Source: Castor canadensis (taxonomy: Eukaryota > Chordata > Mammalia > Rodentia > Castoridae). From it: DNA of 64,000 nucleotides. The position numbers and the translations under genes were made by a program. Location of the stretch: contig NC_133401.1 in the NCBI RefSeq assembly GCF_047511655.1, positions 18,163,501 through 18,227,500 of the forward strand, written 5' to 3'. Below the pieces are notes generated by a model. It did not search any database. It saw nothing but the letters and a program-made list of their open reading frames with translations, and was not told the origin of the DNA. Positions within the stretch are counted from its first letter, which is position 1. The number at the start of each line of letters is the position of its first letter. Positions 12,401 to 22,165 of this stretch are shown piece by piece.

Positions 12401-15400
12401 AGTAGCTAGGATTTCAGGCGTGAGCCACCTGCACCCAGCATGTGACAGGTTTTGTCAGAGAAAACAGCAGCCCAGACAGAAGGGATTTAAACTAACTCAC
12501 CACCCCTAACCTTCCTCCCCACTCCCAAAATGCTCTTTTGCTGGAGGTGGTGGAGACATCCTGCCCCCACGTGGCGGGAGACGGAATTGCATGGAGATCC
12601 CATCTTCTGGGGCCTGGGGCAGAGTGACTTTCCCTCACCTTCTGGGCTTCAGTTTCCTCTTCTGTAGCGTGGGGATGCTGATAGCATCTGCTTACTTTGG
12701 CCTGTGGCAGGGAGGCAGTGGGGCAAGAGGAGCACGTGTGACACGCTCCCAAGCATAGTGCCCTCCCTGTGTTTACCACTGGCTTGAGGCTGAGGTCTGG
12801 GATCTGTTTCTGTGGCCCTCACCCCTTACCCTGTGGTCTCTATCCCCAACCCCGACCTCAGCTTCCTGGAGCATTTGCACAAACACCAGGGCTCCGTCCT
12901 GCACCCTGACTACAAGACGGCCTTCCCCTCCTTCGAGGACGCCTTGCATCGTCTCCTGCCCTACCATGTCTATCAGGGTGCCCTCCCCTCCCCCAACGAC
13001 TACCACAAAGGTGAGGCCTTCCCACAACCTCTACCCTGGCCCCGAGGATACCCATCCCCCAGACCAGCCCTGGTGGGGCACCTGACTGCAGGGCGCTCTC
13101 CACGCACTGTCTTGTCTGCTCGAGCCCCCCACATCTCTGGCCCTGCCCGGCTTTTGTTCCTCACAGTGGACGAGGAGTTTGAGACTGTCTCCACGCAGCT
13201 GCTGAAACGCACCCAGGCCATGCTCAACAAGTACCGGCTCTTGCTCCTGGAGGAGTCCCGGGTAGGGCCCTCGACCCTTCCTGTATGGACAGGTCGGGAG
13301 GGAGGCAGGCGGTCCGATCACAAGGACAGTTTGGAGTCCTCTGTCCAAATTGTTAACTTGCTGCTGACTTCCCTTTTCTCCCTGCCCCCCCAGAGGGTGA
13401 GCCCCTCGGCAGAGATGGTGATGATCGACCGGATGTTTATTCAGGAGGAGAAGACCACCCTTGCCTTGGACAGACAGCTGGCCAAGGAGAAGCCCGGTGA
13501 GAGGGGAGGGGAGGAGAGGGGTTTCCACCGAAGCTCTGCATAGGATTGATGGCATTTCCAGCCCCAGGTGGGTGGTGCCTGAGTCCCACCTTCCTCCCTC
13601 ACTGTGCCTTCAGATCTGTTTCTAACCCTGGATCCTGGGGTGGAGGGCAGGAGAACAGAGCCAGGACAGGGGGAGGCAAGCAAGGCTCCTGGGATGCCCG
13701 TGCCTACTTAGTGCCCATCCTGTGCTAGGACCACTAGATTGAGCCCTGCTTACGTCCTGCACCTTAATGTCTCTTTTCCTGCGCCCCAGGCTGTGGGAAA
13801 GGATCGAGGCAAACATTCAGCTCCAGGAAAAATATCATCCCTGCCTTCTGTCCCCAGACCTGGGCTCAGGATAGACCTGGGCTCTATCCTTGAGCTCTGG
13901 ATCTTCTTTTTTTATTTATTTTTTTTAAGTAATCATTGGTACTTAGAAGTCTGAGCAAAGAGCCAGGTGCCAGTGGCTCACACCTGTAATCCTAGCTATT
14001 CAGGAGGTAGCAATCAGGAGGATTGCAACTTAAGGCTAGCCCAGGCAAATAGTTCACAAGATCCTATCTCAAAAAAAAAACATCACAAAAAGGGCTGGTG
14101 GAGTCGCTCAAGGTGTAGGCCCTGAGTTCAAACCACAGTACCTCAAAAATTTAAAAGAAAAAAAAAGTCTGAGTGAGGGGCCATGGCACAGGAGGCAGCT
14201 CTGTGGTTGCTACTGCAGGAAAGGTTGGCAGCCTGGGGGTTGGTGGTGGGCAATGTGTCTTTCCGCAGCCATACCCATAGATGAACTGTCCTAGTTCAAG
14301 TCCCAGCTCTGCCAGTGCTGGCTGGATAACCTTGGGCAAGGCATTTAACCTCTCCATGCCTCTTTCTCATCCACAAAGTGAGAGTTGTGGTTCTGATGTA
14401 TAGTCTCGTGTTTGAAACCCTTGGTATGTTCTGGAACTTTTTGCCTTTAGGAATGTATGTGGTGCCTAGATATGTCTTCTGATTGACCAGTAGTAGCTCC
14501 GGGAAGAACCCTGAGATCAGACACAATGCATAAATATTTCTTTTTTTTTTTTTTTTTTTCTCAGTGCAGGGGATTGAACCCAGGGCTTCCTGCATGCTAG
14601 GCATGCTAGGCGAGCTTGCTACCACTTGAACCACTGCCCAGTCCTTTTGTTTTCAATTTGTTTTTGAGACAGTGTGTCCCTGGTTACCTGAGTTGGCCTT
14701 GACCTCGAGATCCTCCTGTGTCTGTCTCCCTTGTAGCTGGTATTACAGGCATGGCCACCAGGCTGGGTCAGACACAGATCAGATCAGAGGGGGTAGGTCG
14801 AGACAATAAATAACTTCTGCCAGGGGCTGAGTGTAGCTTAAGGGCAGAAGGCTCACTCGGCATGCCCAAGGCCCTGGGTTCCATCCCCAGCATCTCAAAA
14901 AAAAAATGAACAGGAGTGTGGCTCCTGTGGTAGAGCACCTACTTTGCAAGAGTGATGCTTTCAAACCACATCCCATTAAAAACAAAAACACAACTATCTC
15001 TCTGTCTGTCTCTCTTAGCACTGCCAGGTAGAGCTATCCACAGTGAAGACGTCTGTACCTGTTTTTCAGCTAGGGTCTCCCCTGTCCTGCTACTACCTCT
15101 GCCTAACTAGAAAATGCACGTTTTTGTTTTGTGGTTCTGGGGTTTGAACTGAAGGCCTACACCTTGGGCCTCTTCACCAGCCCTTTTTCGAGATAGGGGC
15201 TTGTGCACTGCAGAGGCTGGCTTTGAACCGTGTTCCTCCTGAGTAGCTAGGATTACAGGCGGGAGCCACCAGCTGCACTTTGTTTTGTATTCTTCCTATT
15301 TATCTAACCCTGAGCCACCTGATGGTCCTACGGTTTTAGCTTGAGAGCTGCTGGTAACAGTGGCGTGGGGTGGTGTGACCTGAGGGTTTGCCTGGCTCTG

Positions 15401-16577
15401 GCCAGTAGTAGGAGCCTGGTGTCCCGCGCAGCCCCTGCAGCCTCGTACTTTTCCTGACCGCCTTGGTTTTCTTTGTCCCCCTCCCGGTCCTGCAGACGAG
15501 TATGTGTCTTCCTCGCGCTCGCTCGGCCTCCCGGTCCCAGCCGCCTCCGAGGGTCACCGGCCCCCCGGCCACGGCCCACCATCGTCGTCCTCCACGTCCT
15601 CGGCGCCACCCCCGCCGCACCTGCCCACTAAGCTCGTGATCCGACACGGCGGGGCGGGCGGCTCCCCGTCGGTGACCTGGGCTCGGGCATCGTCCTCCCT
15701 GTCCTCGTCGTCCTCGTCCTCGTCCTCTGCCGCCTCGTCCCTGGATGCGGACGAGGACGGCCCCATGCCCTCCCGCAACCGGCCGCCCATCAAGACGTAC
15801 GAGGCCCGGAGCCGCATCGGCCTCAAGCTGAAGATCAAGCAGGAGGCGGGCTTCAGCAAGGTGGTGCACAACACGGCGCTGGACCCGGTGCACCAGCCGC
15901 CGCCGCCGCCGCCCGCGCCCGCCGCGCTCAAGGCCGCCGAGCCGCCCCCGCGGCCGCCCGCGCCGCCCCCGCCGCCCGCCGCGCAGATGAACGGCTCGCT
16001 GGAGCACCCGCCGCCCGCGCCCGCGCCCGCGCCCGCGCCGCGCAAGCCCGCGGGGCCCGCCGCGCCCTGCCCGCGCCTGCCGCTGCGCAAGACCTACCGC
16101 GAGAACGTGGGCAGCCCCGCGCCGCCCGCCAAGGTGGACGAGGCCACCAGCGGCCTCATCCGCGAGCTGGCGGCCGTGGAGGACGAGCTCTACCAGCGCG
16201 TGCTCAAGGGCGGCCCGCCCGAGCCCGCCAACGCCGCCGCCGCCGCCGCCGCCGCCGCCGCGCCACCCGCAGAACCCGCCTGGGACACCGCCCCGCTGCC
16301 CCCCGCCAAGCGCCGCAAGTCCGACTCCCCGGACGTGGACCAGGCCAGCTTCTCCAGTGACAGCCCGCAGGACGACGCGCTCACCGAGCACCTGCAGAGT
16401 GCCATCGACAGCATCCTGAACCTGCAGCAGGCCCCGGGCCGGACGCCCGCAGCCCCGTTCCCGCACGCCGGCCCCGCGCCCGGCCCGCCCGCCGCGCCCG
16501 CGCCCCTGCTCAGGCCCGAGGCCTTCCCCGCCGCCAGCCACAACGGCGGCCTGGGCGCCAGGACGTTGAACAGATAA
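8861..16577 (+). CDS. BICRA: BICRA (GLTSCR1), C-terminal 805 residues, 8 coding exons
   Basis: BICRA is a subunit of the ncBAF (GBAF) SWI/SNF chromatin remodeller and binds BRD9 through its conserved GLTSCR1 domain; it acts in the nucleus. Exons are 8861-9496, 9642-9822, 10026-10135, 11395-11456, 12862-13010, 13167-13261, 13394-13496 and 15496-16577. All junctions are GT-AG, and the joined 2418 nt read without a stop to TAA at 16575-16577. The first 310 residues are Pro/Ser-rich and disordered. The GLTSCR1 domain follows (about window residues 330-445; FLEHLHKHQGSV, then an acidic/helical stretch ending LLLLEESRR). The tail has a serine run, proline runs, 10 alanines and a PPAKRRKSDSP basic motif. 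The N-terminal half lies upstream of the window. Identity rests on near-continuous agreement with remembered human BICRA. The last exon is extremely GC- and CpG-rich. Confidence 0.96.
9642..9822 (+). CDS. BICRA: BICRA coding exon b
   Basis: The exon follows CCTCCTCAG and ends at GCAG|GTAGGA. It is 181 nt and leaves phase 1. It starts VPSGIILQNKAGG and is Ala/Pro/Thr-rich. Confidence 0.94.
10026..10135 (+). CDS. BICRA: BICRA coding exon c
   Basis: The acceptor is CACCCAG and the donor CTGCAG|GTAAGG. At 110 nt it restores phase 0. It encodes GLPPLLPAESKAFASN and onward to SSGLQ. Confidence 0.93.
10631..10649 (+). repeat. G-run (G10 TT G7)
   Basis: Guanine runs on the coding strand flanked by further GGG words; G-quadruplex potential in the BICRA pre-mRNA. 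Confidence 0.8.
10829..11265 (-). repeat. ID plus B1-ID SINEs
   Basis: ID 10829-10936 after a T22 run; B1-ID type 10937-11265 with an extra B1-like unit. Confidence 0.85.
11395..11456 (+). CDS. BICRA: BICRA coding exon d
   Basis: A 62-nt exon, too short to stand out as an ORF. The acceptor is TTCCTTCCAG and the donor GCCTG|GTGAGT. It reads YDSKLSSLKKPPTLQPSKEA and leaves two bases (TG) that pair with C of the next exon to make Cys. Confidence 0.92.
11457..12861 (+). other. BICRA intron between exons d and e
   Basis: Unique sequence at 11457-11990 and 12440-12861; two minus-strand B1-ID SINEs in tandem fill about 11993-12440. Confidence 0.75.
11993..12440 (-). repeat. Two B1-ID SINEs in tandem
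   Basis: Units 11993-12208 (after GTT repeats) and 12225-12440 (TTTG repeats at the left end). Confidence 0.85.
12862..13010 (+). CDS. BICRA: BICRA coding exon e, GLTSCR1 domain part 1
   Basis: The acceptor is CGACCTCAG and the donor CACAAAG|GTGAGG; 149 nt. It encodes FLEHLHKHQGSVLHPDYKTA and onward to PSPNDYHK, the first half of the conserved GLTSCR1 domain that contacts BRD9. Confidence 0.95.
13167..13261 (+). CDS. BICRA: BICRA coding exon f, GLTSCR1 domain part 2
   Basis: The acceptor is TTCCTCACAG and the donor TCCCGG|GTAGGG; 95 nt. It encodes VDEEFETVSTQLLKRTQAML and continues to LLLLEESR, an amphipathic helical stretch completing the conserved core. Confidence 0.95.
13394..13496 (+). 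CDS. BICRA: BICRA coding exon g
   Basis: The acceptor is CCCCCCAG and the donor AAGCCCG|GTGAGA; 103 nt. It encodes RVSPSAEMVMIDRMFIQEEK and onward to LAKEKP, the charged end of the GLTSCR1 domain. Confidence 0.94.
13961..14160 (+). repeat. B1-ID composite SINE
   Basis: CAGTGGCTCACACCTGTAAT, CACAAAAAGGGCTGGTGGAG, GAGTTCAAACCACAG. Confidence 0.9.
14285..14400 (+). repeat. MIR
   Basis: CAAGTCCCAGCTCTGCC, ACCTTGGGCAAGGCATTTAA, CTCTCCATGCCTC in order. Confidence 0.75.
14538..14765 (-). repeat. ID SINE and B1 unit
   Basis: ID 14538-14645 after poly-T; B1-like 14646-14765 ending TACAGGCATGGCCACCAGGC. Confidence 0.75.
14820..14990 (+). repeat. Two ID-like SINEs
   Basis: GGGCTGAGTGTAGCTTAAGG...GGTTCCATCCCC, then AGGAGTGTGGCTCCTGTGGT. 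Confidence 0.75.
15122..15272 (-). repeat. B1-ID SINE remnant
   Basis: TTCTGGGGTTTGAACTGAAG, TGAGTAGCTAGGATTACAGG. Confidence 0.8.
15496..16577 (+). CDS. BICRA: BICRA terminal coding exon
   Basis: The acceptor is GTCCTGCAG. The 1082-nt exon runs to TAA at 16575-16577. It contains a conserved serine-rich run before DADEDGP, the block RPPIKTYEARSRIGLKLKIK, proline runs, RLPLRKTYRENVG, KVDEATSGLIRELAAVEDEL, a (GCC)10 alanine run, PPAKRRKSDSPDVDQASFSS and the C-terminal GLGARTLNR. CpG density is very high, making this an intragenic CpG island. Confidence 0.96.
16233..16262 (+). repeat. (GCC)10 coding repeat, polyalanine in BICRA
   Basis: Ten Ala codons follow Pro-Ala-Asn; nearly all are GCC. 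The human protein as remembered has a broken Ala/Ser stretch here rather than a pure run, so this looks like a lineage-specific expansion. Confidence 0.9.
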
Positions 16578-16987
16578 CAGCGGGCCACCTCAGCCTCCTG
16601 GGGACACAGCCCGCCGGGACCCGCACCCAGACCGTTCTTCTTGCCTAAGTTATTTGAGTCACAAAGGCCGCCAACCCGCTCCTGATTCTGATTCCGCGGC
16701 TGTTGGGGTCCGGGTGCGGCCTGGGGGTGGGGGGGTGGCTGCAATGTAAAGTGTTCCCCTGCCAAAAGGGAGGGGCCTTCCCATCCCGGTGTCGCCGTCC
16801 TCGTGCGGGGGACACAGTGTGTGCACCAGGCTCGGGGTGTGACCTCGTGGTCACGGTCAAGGGCGCCCCGAGCCAGGAGGGCCAGCAGCCTCCCACCGGC
16901 CCAAAACAGCAGGACAGGGGGACAGGGGCGGGAGCCAGTGCGCCCTAGCCTGTGTGTGTCACATCCAGTCCTATGCCTGTGTCGTCC

Positions 16988-16990
<3 letters not shown>

Positions 16991-17041
<51 letters not shown>

Positions 17042-17053
17042 AGAGAGAGAGAG
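16991..17053. repeat. (GT)n-(GA)n compound microsatellite in BICRA 3'UTR
   Basis: About 18 GT units (16991-17026) abut about 12 GA units (17029-17053), followed by GCGCGC and more GA. It would be transcribed in the mRNA. Confidence 0.95.
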
Positions 17054-17291
17054 CGCGCGCGAGAGACACAGAGACAGGTGTGTGTGTGTTCCCGGCCCTC
17101 CACGTTGAAATCCCAGCATCAGACACCTGGGTCTTCCTCCACCTCCCCAGCTGTCTTCCCTCCAGCCGCCCGCGCCACGTTTTGAAATCTTGGAGACAAA
17201 ACTAGTACTGTAAGATAATTTTTTTGTACTGTATTTATTGTGTATAACGATTTTTTTAAAGGAAAATTCTGTACATTTAGAACTCTTGTAA

Positions 17292-17297
17292 ATTAAA
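17292..17297 (+). terminator. BICRA: BICRA poly(A) signal ATTAAA
   Basis: The common variant hexamer ATTAAA lies in an AT-rich end followed by a T-rich stretch. Cleavage is expected about 10-30 nt downstream. Confidence 0.7.
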
Positions 17298-17410
17298 AAC
17301 CGATCCTTTTTTTAAAACTGTACTCAGGCCCCTTCTGCCCCTTTGCTTTTGGGGATTTGGGGGAGGGGAAGTTTGGAGTTGGGGGGTTGGAGATAAGTCT
17401 ATATGGGGAG

Positions 17411-17520
17411 GCCTTTCCCATGTGTGTTTGTTGAGTGCCTGCTAGATCCCACACAGGCCCTGTTCTAGGCTCCAGAGTGCAGCATGGACAAGACAGAGGA
17501 GTCCCTGACCAGTTGGGAAG
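17411..17520 (+). repeat. L2-like fragment
   Basis: TTGAGTGCCTGCTAGATCC, CTGTTCTAGGCTCCAG, ACAAGACAGAGGAGTCCCTG. Confidence 0.5.
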
Positions 17521-17841
17521 CAGACTTGTCCCTGGGGTTGGACACAGAACAGCCAAACTAAATGTAGTCACTTCTTACTATTTCCTGTAAGGTTCTGTGG
17601 TCTCCACAAATCCTCTGTGAGTCACAAAACACAGCCATAGCTCCTGGGGAAATACAGGGTTAGGGTCCTCATGGCTACTAGTCACAGTATTGTCATCCAC
17701 CCATCCATGCAGCACCTTGTTATATGTGTGTTATGTTTTATTTAATGTATACAATTGCACCTTCCCCCCCATCCATCCATGGGTTCCATATCTGTGGAAT
17801 CAACCAGCCACAAATCAAAAATACAGGAGGAAAAATAGAGC

Positions 17842-18060
17842 CAGGCATGGTAATCCACACCTGTAATCCCAGCCCTTGGAACCTGAGGCATGAGGATCCT
17901 ACAGGTCAACCTGGGCCATGGGGTGAGACTTGTCTCAAGCAAAGAAAGAAGCAATAAAAGAAAAAGGAGCTGGTGTCCAGGCTGAAGGAATGCCTCAAGT
18001 GGTAGAGCGCTTGCCTAGCAAGGGCCAGACCTGAGTTTAAACTCCAGTACTGCCAAAAAC
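17842..18060 (+). repeat. B1-ID composite SINE
   Basis: CCAGGCATGGTAATCCACACC, CAAGTGGTAGAGCGCTTGCC, leading into the GA repeat. Confidence 0.85.
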
Positions 18061-18061
18061 G

Positions 18062-18065
<4 letters not shown>

Positions 18066-18125
<60 letters not shown>
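18066..18125. repeat. (GA)30 microsatellite
   Basis: 60 bp of GA at the 3' end of a plus-strand SINE (after CCAAAAACGAAACA); likely tail expansion. Confidence 0.95.
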
Positions 18126-18127
<2 letters not shown>

Positions 18128-18274
18128 GGTTCCTTGGAGAGGCAGCCTGGGAGGCTGCAAGGTCATCAGGAAAGTTAGATGACAGAATAGATTGCAGAGA
18201 CTCCTCGATTTGGAGAACACAGAGACCAGACAGCACCCAGGCTATTCAGGTCTCAAGTTGTATTTTAAAAGACA

Positions 18275-18570
18275 GGAGGAGCAGGGCACTGGTAGTTCAC
18301 TCCTGTAATCCCAGCTACTCAGGAGACAGAGGTCAGGAGGATCATGCTTCGAAGCCAGCCCAGGCAAACAGTTCGAGAGACCCTATCTCAAAAAAACCCA
18401 GCACAACAAAAAGACTGGTGGAGTGGCCGAGTTCAAGCCCCAGTACCACAAAATAAGTAAATATAAACAAATAAATAAATGACCCAACTTGGGACTGGGA
18501 TGCAGCTCTGTGGTACAGCACGTGCCTAACAGGTGCAAGGCTCTGGGTTCAATCTCCAGCTCCCAAATAC
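18275..18570 (+). repeat. B1-ID SINE and ID SINE
   Basis: B1-ID 18275-18450; ID 18485-18570 (GGGATGCAGCTCTGTGGTAC). Confidence 0.8.
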
Positions 18571-18894
18571 AAGTAAATGTTTTTGTTGCATAAAAAATAT
18601 TTATGAAGTTAAATACTTTAATTAAAACATCTTTTCTGCATGTTGGGCACTGTTATAGACACTGGGGTGACAAGAGGGAGCAAACAGCTCTTATTGTGTG
18701 GCTAATGTTGGGGGAGGGGCTTAGACATGAGTATCCTACGTAGAGGTCATGGTGACAAGTGGGGATCGGGAGGAGGCAGGAGAGTCAGGGACTGCATGGG
18801 GTTTCACTGAGGAGGAACCATTGTAGCAAAGTGCTTTTGTGAAGCACAGCTAGAAATGTATAATGGGAAACTGAGGCATGGACAGGCCCTGAGT

Positions 18895-19325
18895 TTCTTT
18901 TCTTTTTTGGGGGTGCTGGGAATGGAACTCAAGGCCTCACGCATGCTAGACAAAGGCTCTACCATTGAGCTACACCCCCAGCCCTTTGGCATGTACCTTT
19001 TTTTTTTTTTTTTTTTTTTGGCAGTACTGGGGTTTGAACTCAGGGCCTTCACCTTGAGCCACTCCACCTGCCCTATTTTTGTGAAGGGTTTTTTCGAAAT
19101 AAGGTCTCTTGTCTCTTGGAACTATTTACCTGGGCTGGCTTCAAACCAAAATCTTCCTGATCTCTGCCTCCTGAGTAGCTAGGATTACAGGTGTGAGCCA
19201 CCAGCTGTACTTTGTTTCTGAGATAGGGTCTGGCTAACTTTGCCTGGGCTGGCTTTGAACTCCAGATCTTCCTGCCTCAGCCTCCCAAGTAGCTGGGATT
19301 ACAGGCATAACCAACACGCTCAGCG
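18895..19325 (-). repeat. ID, B1-ID and B1 SINEs
   Basis: ID 18895-18985; B1-ID 18998-19205 after a T20 run; B1 19206-19325. Confidence 0.85.
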
Positions 19326-19394
19326 AGCTAGTTTCTTAAGCACTTGCTGTAGACCAGGTGCAGTGGTAAATCCTGAACAATCTCCCAGGTTTCT

Positions 19395-19505
19395 GAATTC
19401 ACTTCTTTGGTCCCTCCCTGTAAAGTGGGGGCAACAGTGCCTACTTCCCTGGGACACATGAGATAACACACAGGAGCTTGCCTCACACAGGAAGTGCTCA
19501 GTGTA
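19395..19505 (+). repeat. MIR fragment
   Basis: CTGTAAAGTGGGGGCAACAGTGCC then ACATGAGATAACACAC and GGAAGTGCTCAGT. Confidence 0.6.
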
Positions 19506-19954
19506 AGAGATTTGTCACCGTGTAGGTACTGAGCCCCAGTGGGGAAGCAGGCAGGGTGCAGGAAGCCATGAGCCTTGTTCCCCTCAGAGTGTAGAGAAAT
19601 GACTGCAAGTCCAGGTGTAGTGGTTGTTAGAACTGTGGGGGGTAGGGGGAAGCAAGCAGGGGTAGATGGTCTGTACTATGTTAGGCAGGAAAATCAGGGA
19701 GGGCATCTCTGAGGAGGTGACCTGAAGGAGGGGAAGAAGCAAGCCCTACAGGAGAAGGAAGGGCCAGTGCAAAGGCCCTGAGGTTGAAGGGATCAGCAAG
19801 GAGGCCAGTGTGAGGGAAGCAGAAGGAAGGAGGGAGGGAGGATGGGGTGTGGACAGGGTGTGCTGCACCTTGTGCACCAGGTAATGACCTTGACTTTGAC
19901 TGAGTGACAGGGGAGCCAGAGGAGTTTCATAAACCACTTACGTTTTAAAATTGT

Positions 19955-20090
19955 TATTAGTATCGTAATGGGGTCTCACTATATAGCCCAGGCTGGCCTC
20001 CAATTCGCTATGTAGCCCAAGCTGGCCTCCAACCAGCCATCCTCCTGCCTCAGTCTCCTGAGTGCTAGGATTACACACGTGCACCCAGGT
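19955..20090 (-). repeat. B1 with internal duplication
   Basis: The words TAGCCCAGGCTGGCCTCCAA and TAGCCCAAGCTGGCCTCCAA occur about 29 bp apart. Confidence 0.8.
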
Positions 20091-20268
20091 AATTTGTTAG
20101 TATTATTACTATTGTTGCTGCTGCTATTTTTATTCTCATGCTAAAAAGAGAGACAGGTTGGGGGCGTGGTGGGGTGAGATGGCCCATTGCCCATGGAGGA
20201 GGCGGAATTCGAACCTGGGACTGGAAGCCAGCGTCCCTTGCCCGCTTCGTCCGCGCTGCCCTCAGTGC

Positions 20269-20282
20269 CCGCCAGGGGGCGC
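20269..20282 (+). promoter_or_regulatory. CTCF-like motif CCGCCAGGGGGCGC
   Basis: Matches the CTCF core (CCASYAGRKGGCRS) except G for A at position 3. In the EHD2 promoter; forward orientation. Confidence 0.6.
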
Positions 20283-20339
20283 CGGAGGCCGGGCTCGGGC
20301 CGGGGAGGGGGGCCGCGCGTCCCGCCCGCCCGCCCCGCC

Positions 20340-20423
20340 TCCTCCCGCGGCCCCACCCGGCTCACTCACTCCGGACGGGCCGCGAGCACAGGCCGCTCCT
20401 CGGATCCCCGCGACCCCGCCCGG
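20340..20423 (+). other. EHD2: EHD2 non-coding exon 1 (5' end approximate)
   Basis: Inferred from a consensus donor (CCCGG|GTGAGT at 20424) in the CpG block. EHD2 needs an upstream 5'UTR exon because the coding exon is preceded by an acceptor. Only the 3' boundary is well supported. Confidence 0.55.
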
Positions 20424-21095
20424 GTGAGTGCTCCCCACTGCAACCCCAGCTCCCCAAACCCCAGCCTGCCGCCCCTTCCCTGCCTGTAACGGTCTCCCCC
20501 GGGTCTCCAGGTCCCTGCTAGTCTGCAACAGTGTCCCCAGTTTCTCAGTCCTCACGCTTTTCCTCCAGGCCCTCCCAGTCTTCCCCAGTTCTCCCAGTTC
20601 CCCAGCCGCACCCCCATCAGCTAGCTCCCCCAGTACCCACCATTCCCTTCCAACCCCCTCCCATCCTCTCAGCTGGAGATCCCCTTCTTCAGGTCACCCT
20701 CATCCATCTCCTGCCACCCAGGAGTCCCTCTCCTGACTCACCAACCCCAGAGCCCCTTCAGTCCCCCCTAAAATGGGCACCAACTCCCCATTCTGCCTGG
20801 GACTCCAACCTGGGTCCCCACTCTGCTCCTGTCCAGCCCCTGCTCCTGCCTCTCCCAATCCTCCTCTAACTCCTTTCCTTCTGTCCTCCCCCTTTTTAAG
20901 TGTCCTTGTGACTTTCTGGATTTTTAACATGCTTGCTGTTTCCTTGGTCATGGATCCCCTTCGAGCTGGACGCCCTGTCCCTATGACTGCCCGGTGGATC
21001 TTTGAGCTCCTCTAGCCCTCCAGTCTAGACTTGTCCTTTCTCCTCCTGTGTTCCCTGCAACCCTCTGCTAGCCTCTTACTCCCTGAAGGGCCTGT

Positions 21096-21101
21096 AATAA
21101 A
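21096..21101 (+). terminator. Intronic AATAAA in EHD2 intron 1
   Basis: TGTAATAAAATG lies 0.67 kb after exon 1, with a second AATAAA 18 nt on. It could end short EHD2 transcripts; a bare hexamer is weak evidence. Confidence 0.25.
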
Positions 21102-21377
21102 ATGATGCCTGAAAAATAAAAATGCCAGCCTCCAGAAAGGGGCATATGAGAACCTTATTTATGTAGCTGTCCGCTTTTTCTCCAAGATGCCCTGGATTCG
21201 TTCAGTGGAGAACGGTATTTACCAATTATTTTTTTTTTTTTGGTGGGGGGAAGCTCTCTATTTTATTTTGATATTTACCAATTCTGATTGAAGCAAAAGC
21301 TGGTTCTATAAAAAGATCACTAAAATTATAAGTATCTACTTAGACGGATCAAGATATGAGAGAGATCAGTGACCTAC

Positions 21378-21411
21378 AAAAGAGAGAGAGAGAGAGAGAG
21401 AAAGGGAGAGG
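21378..21411. repeat. Short (GA)n run
   Basis: A run of GA units ending AAAGGGAGAG in EHD2 intron 1. Confidence 0.85.
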
Positions 21412-21959
21412 GCTCAAAGACCTACTACTGATACCAGGAAGGAAAGAGGGAACATCACTATAGACCCTACAGAGAATCAAAGGCTACTCCAGAATGTAGA
21501 GAACATGCTCTGATTGCAAGGGGTGCTCATTGCTGCTGGGGTGGTGATGGTGTCTCTCTCTAACTTAACTCCTTAAACCTAGGATGGGAAGTGGGCTCTG
21601 AAGATGGGTTTCCTGTGCGTGAGTCCCAGCGAAGTGACCTTGGACAAGCAGCAGGGTTATGAAGATTAAGTGTGCTACTATAGCGTCAGGCAGGCATGCA
21701 GTGATCATTAATGTTGAGTTATTATTTCTCATTAATTCCCAAGGCCCCTCCCCACCCTTGTCTTTTGTGATCAGCTTCTCATGTCCTCTCTGGATGCCTG
21801 GAATTTCATAGGCATCATTAACTGTTTTGTGCCCAAGTCCTCACTGAGGGCTCACTAGTCCCAGCCTCATTTCTGGGTTCAGAGATCCTGAAGCATGGAG
21901 TGAGTGATTTCAGTGAAAATATGTCAAATAATAGAAAGTGAAAAAGAGGAAGAAAAGAA

Positions 21960-22165
21960 TGGAAACTGGGTGTGATGGTGCATGCCTGTAATCCCAGCTA
22001 CTTGGGAGGTGGAGGTTCAGGTTTCGAGGACAGCCTGGGCAAAGTTAGAGACCATCTGAAAAACAAACTAAAAGCAAAAGGGTTGGAGGTGTGGCTCAAG
22101 TGGTAGAGATCTTGCCTAGCAAGCACAAGGCCCTGAGTTCAAACCCCAGTACCAGAAGGAAAGGA
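21960..22165 (+). repeat. B1-ID composite SINE
   Basis: TGGTGCATGCCTGTAATCCC, GAGGTGTGGCTCAAGTGGTA, GAGTTCAAACCCCAGTACC. Confidence 0.9.

Larger units (their letters stand above)
13497..15495 (+). other. BICRA last intron
   Basis: Contains a plus-strand B1-ID SINE (13961-14160), a MIR (about 14285-14400), minus-strand ID and B1 units (14538-14765), plus-strand ID units (14820-14990) and a minus-strand B1-ID remnant (15122-15272). The remainder shows nothing coding. Confidence 0.75.
16578..17320 (+). other. BICRA: BICRA 3'UTR
   Basis: From the stop codon to the expected cleavage zone. It holds a (GT)n(GA)n microsatellite near 16991-17053. The last 130 bases are AU-rich with ATTTATTG and TGTACATTT words, which could bind AU-rich-element or Pumilio-type proteins (inferred). 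The end is set by the ATTAAA signal at 17292. Confidence 0.8.
17321..20240. other. BICRA-EHD2 intergenic region
   Basis: About 2.9 kb. It has an L2-like fragment (17411-17520), SINEs at 17842-18060, 18275-18570, 18895-19325 and 19955-20090, and a long GA microsatellite. A GTGCAAAGGCCCTGAGG word at about 19770 marks another L2-type fossil. No coding potential is seen. Confidence 0.75.
20200..20423 (+). promoter_or_regulatory. EHD2: EHD2 CpG-rich promoter
   Basis: An abrupt GC/CpG-rich block with no TATA box near the expected start, GC boxes (CCCGCC repeats) and a CTCF-like 14-mer at 20269-20282. It sits immediately upstream of a strong GTGAGT donor and 2 kb before the EHD2 start codon. The transcription start itself cannot be fixed from sequence. 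Confidence 0.7.

Noticed and set aside
15336-16541. 401-codon Gly/Arg-rich frame on the minus strand
   Set aside because: It is antisense to the BICRA last exon and open only because of the GC-rich proline/alanine codons; no homology or splice evidence.
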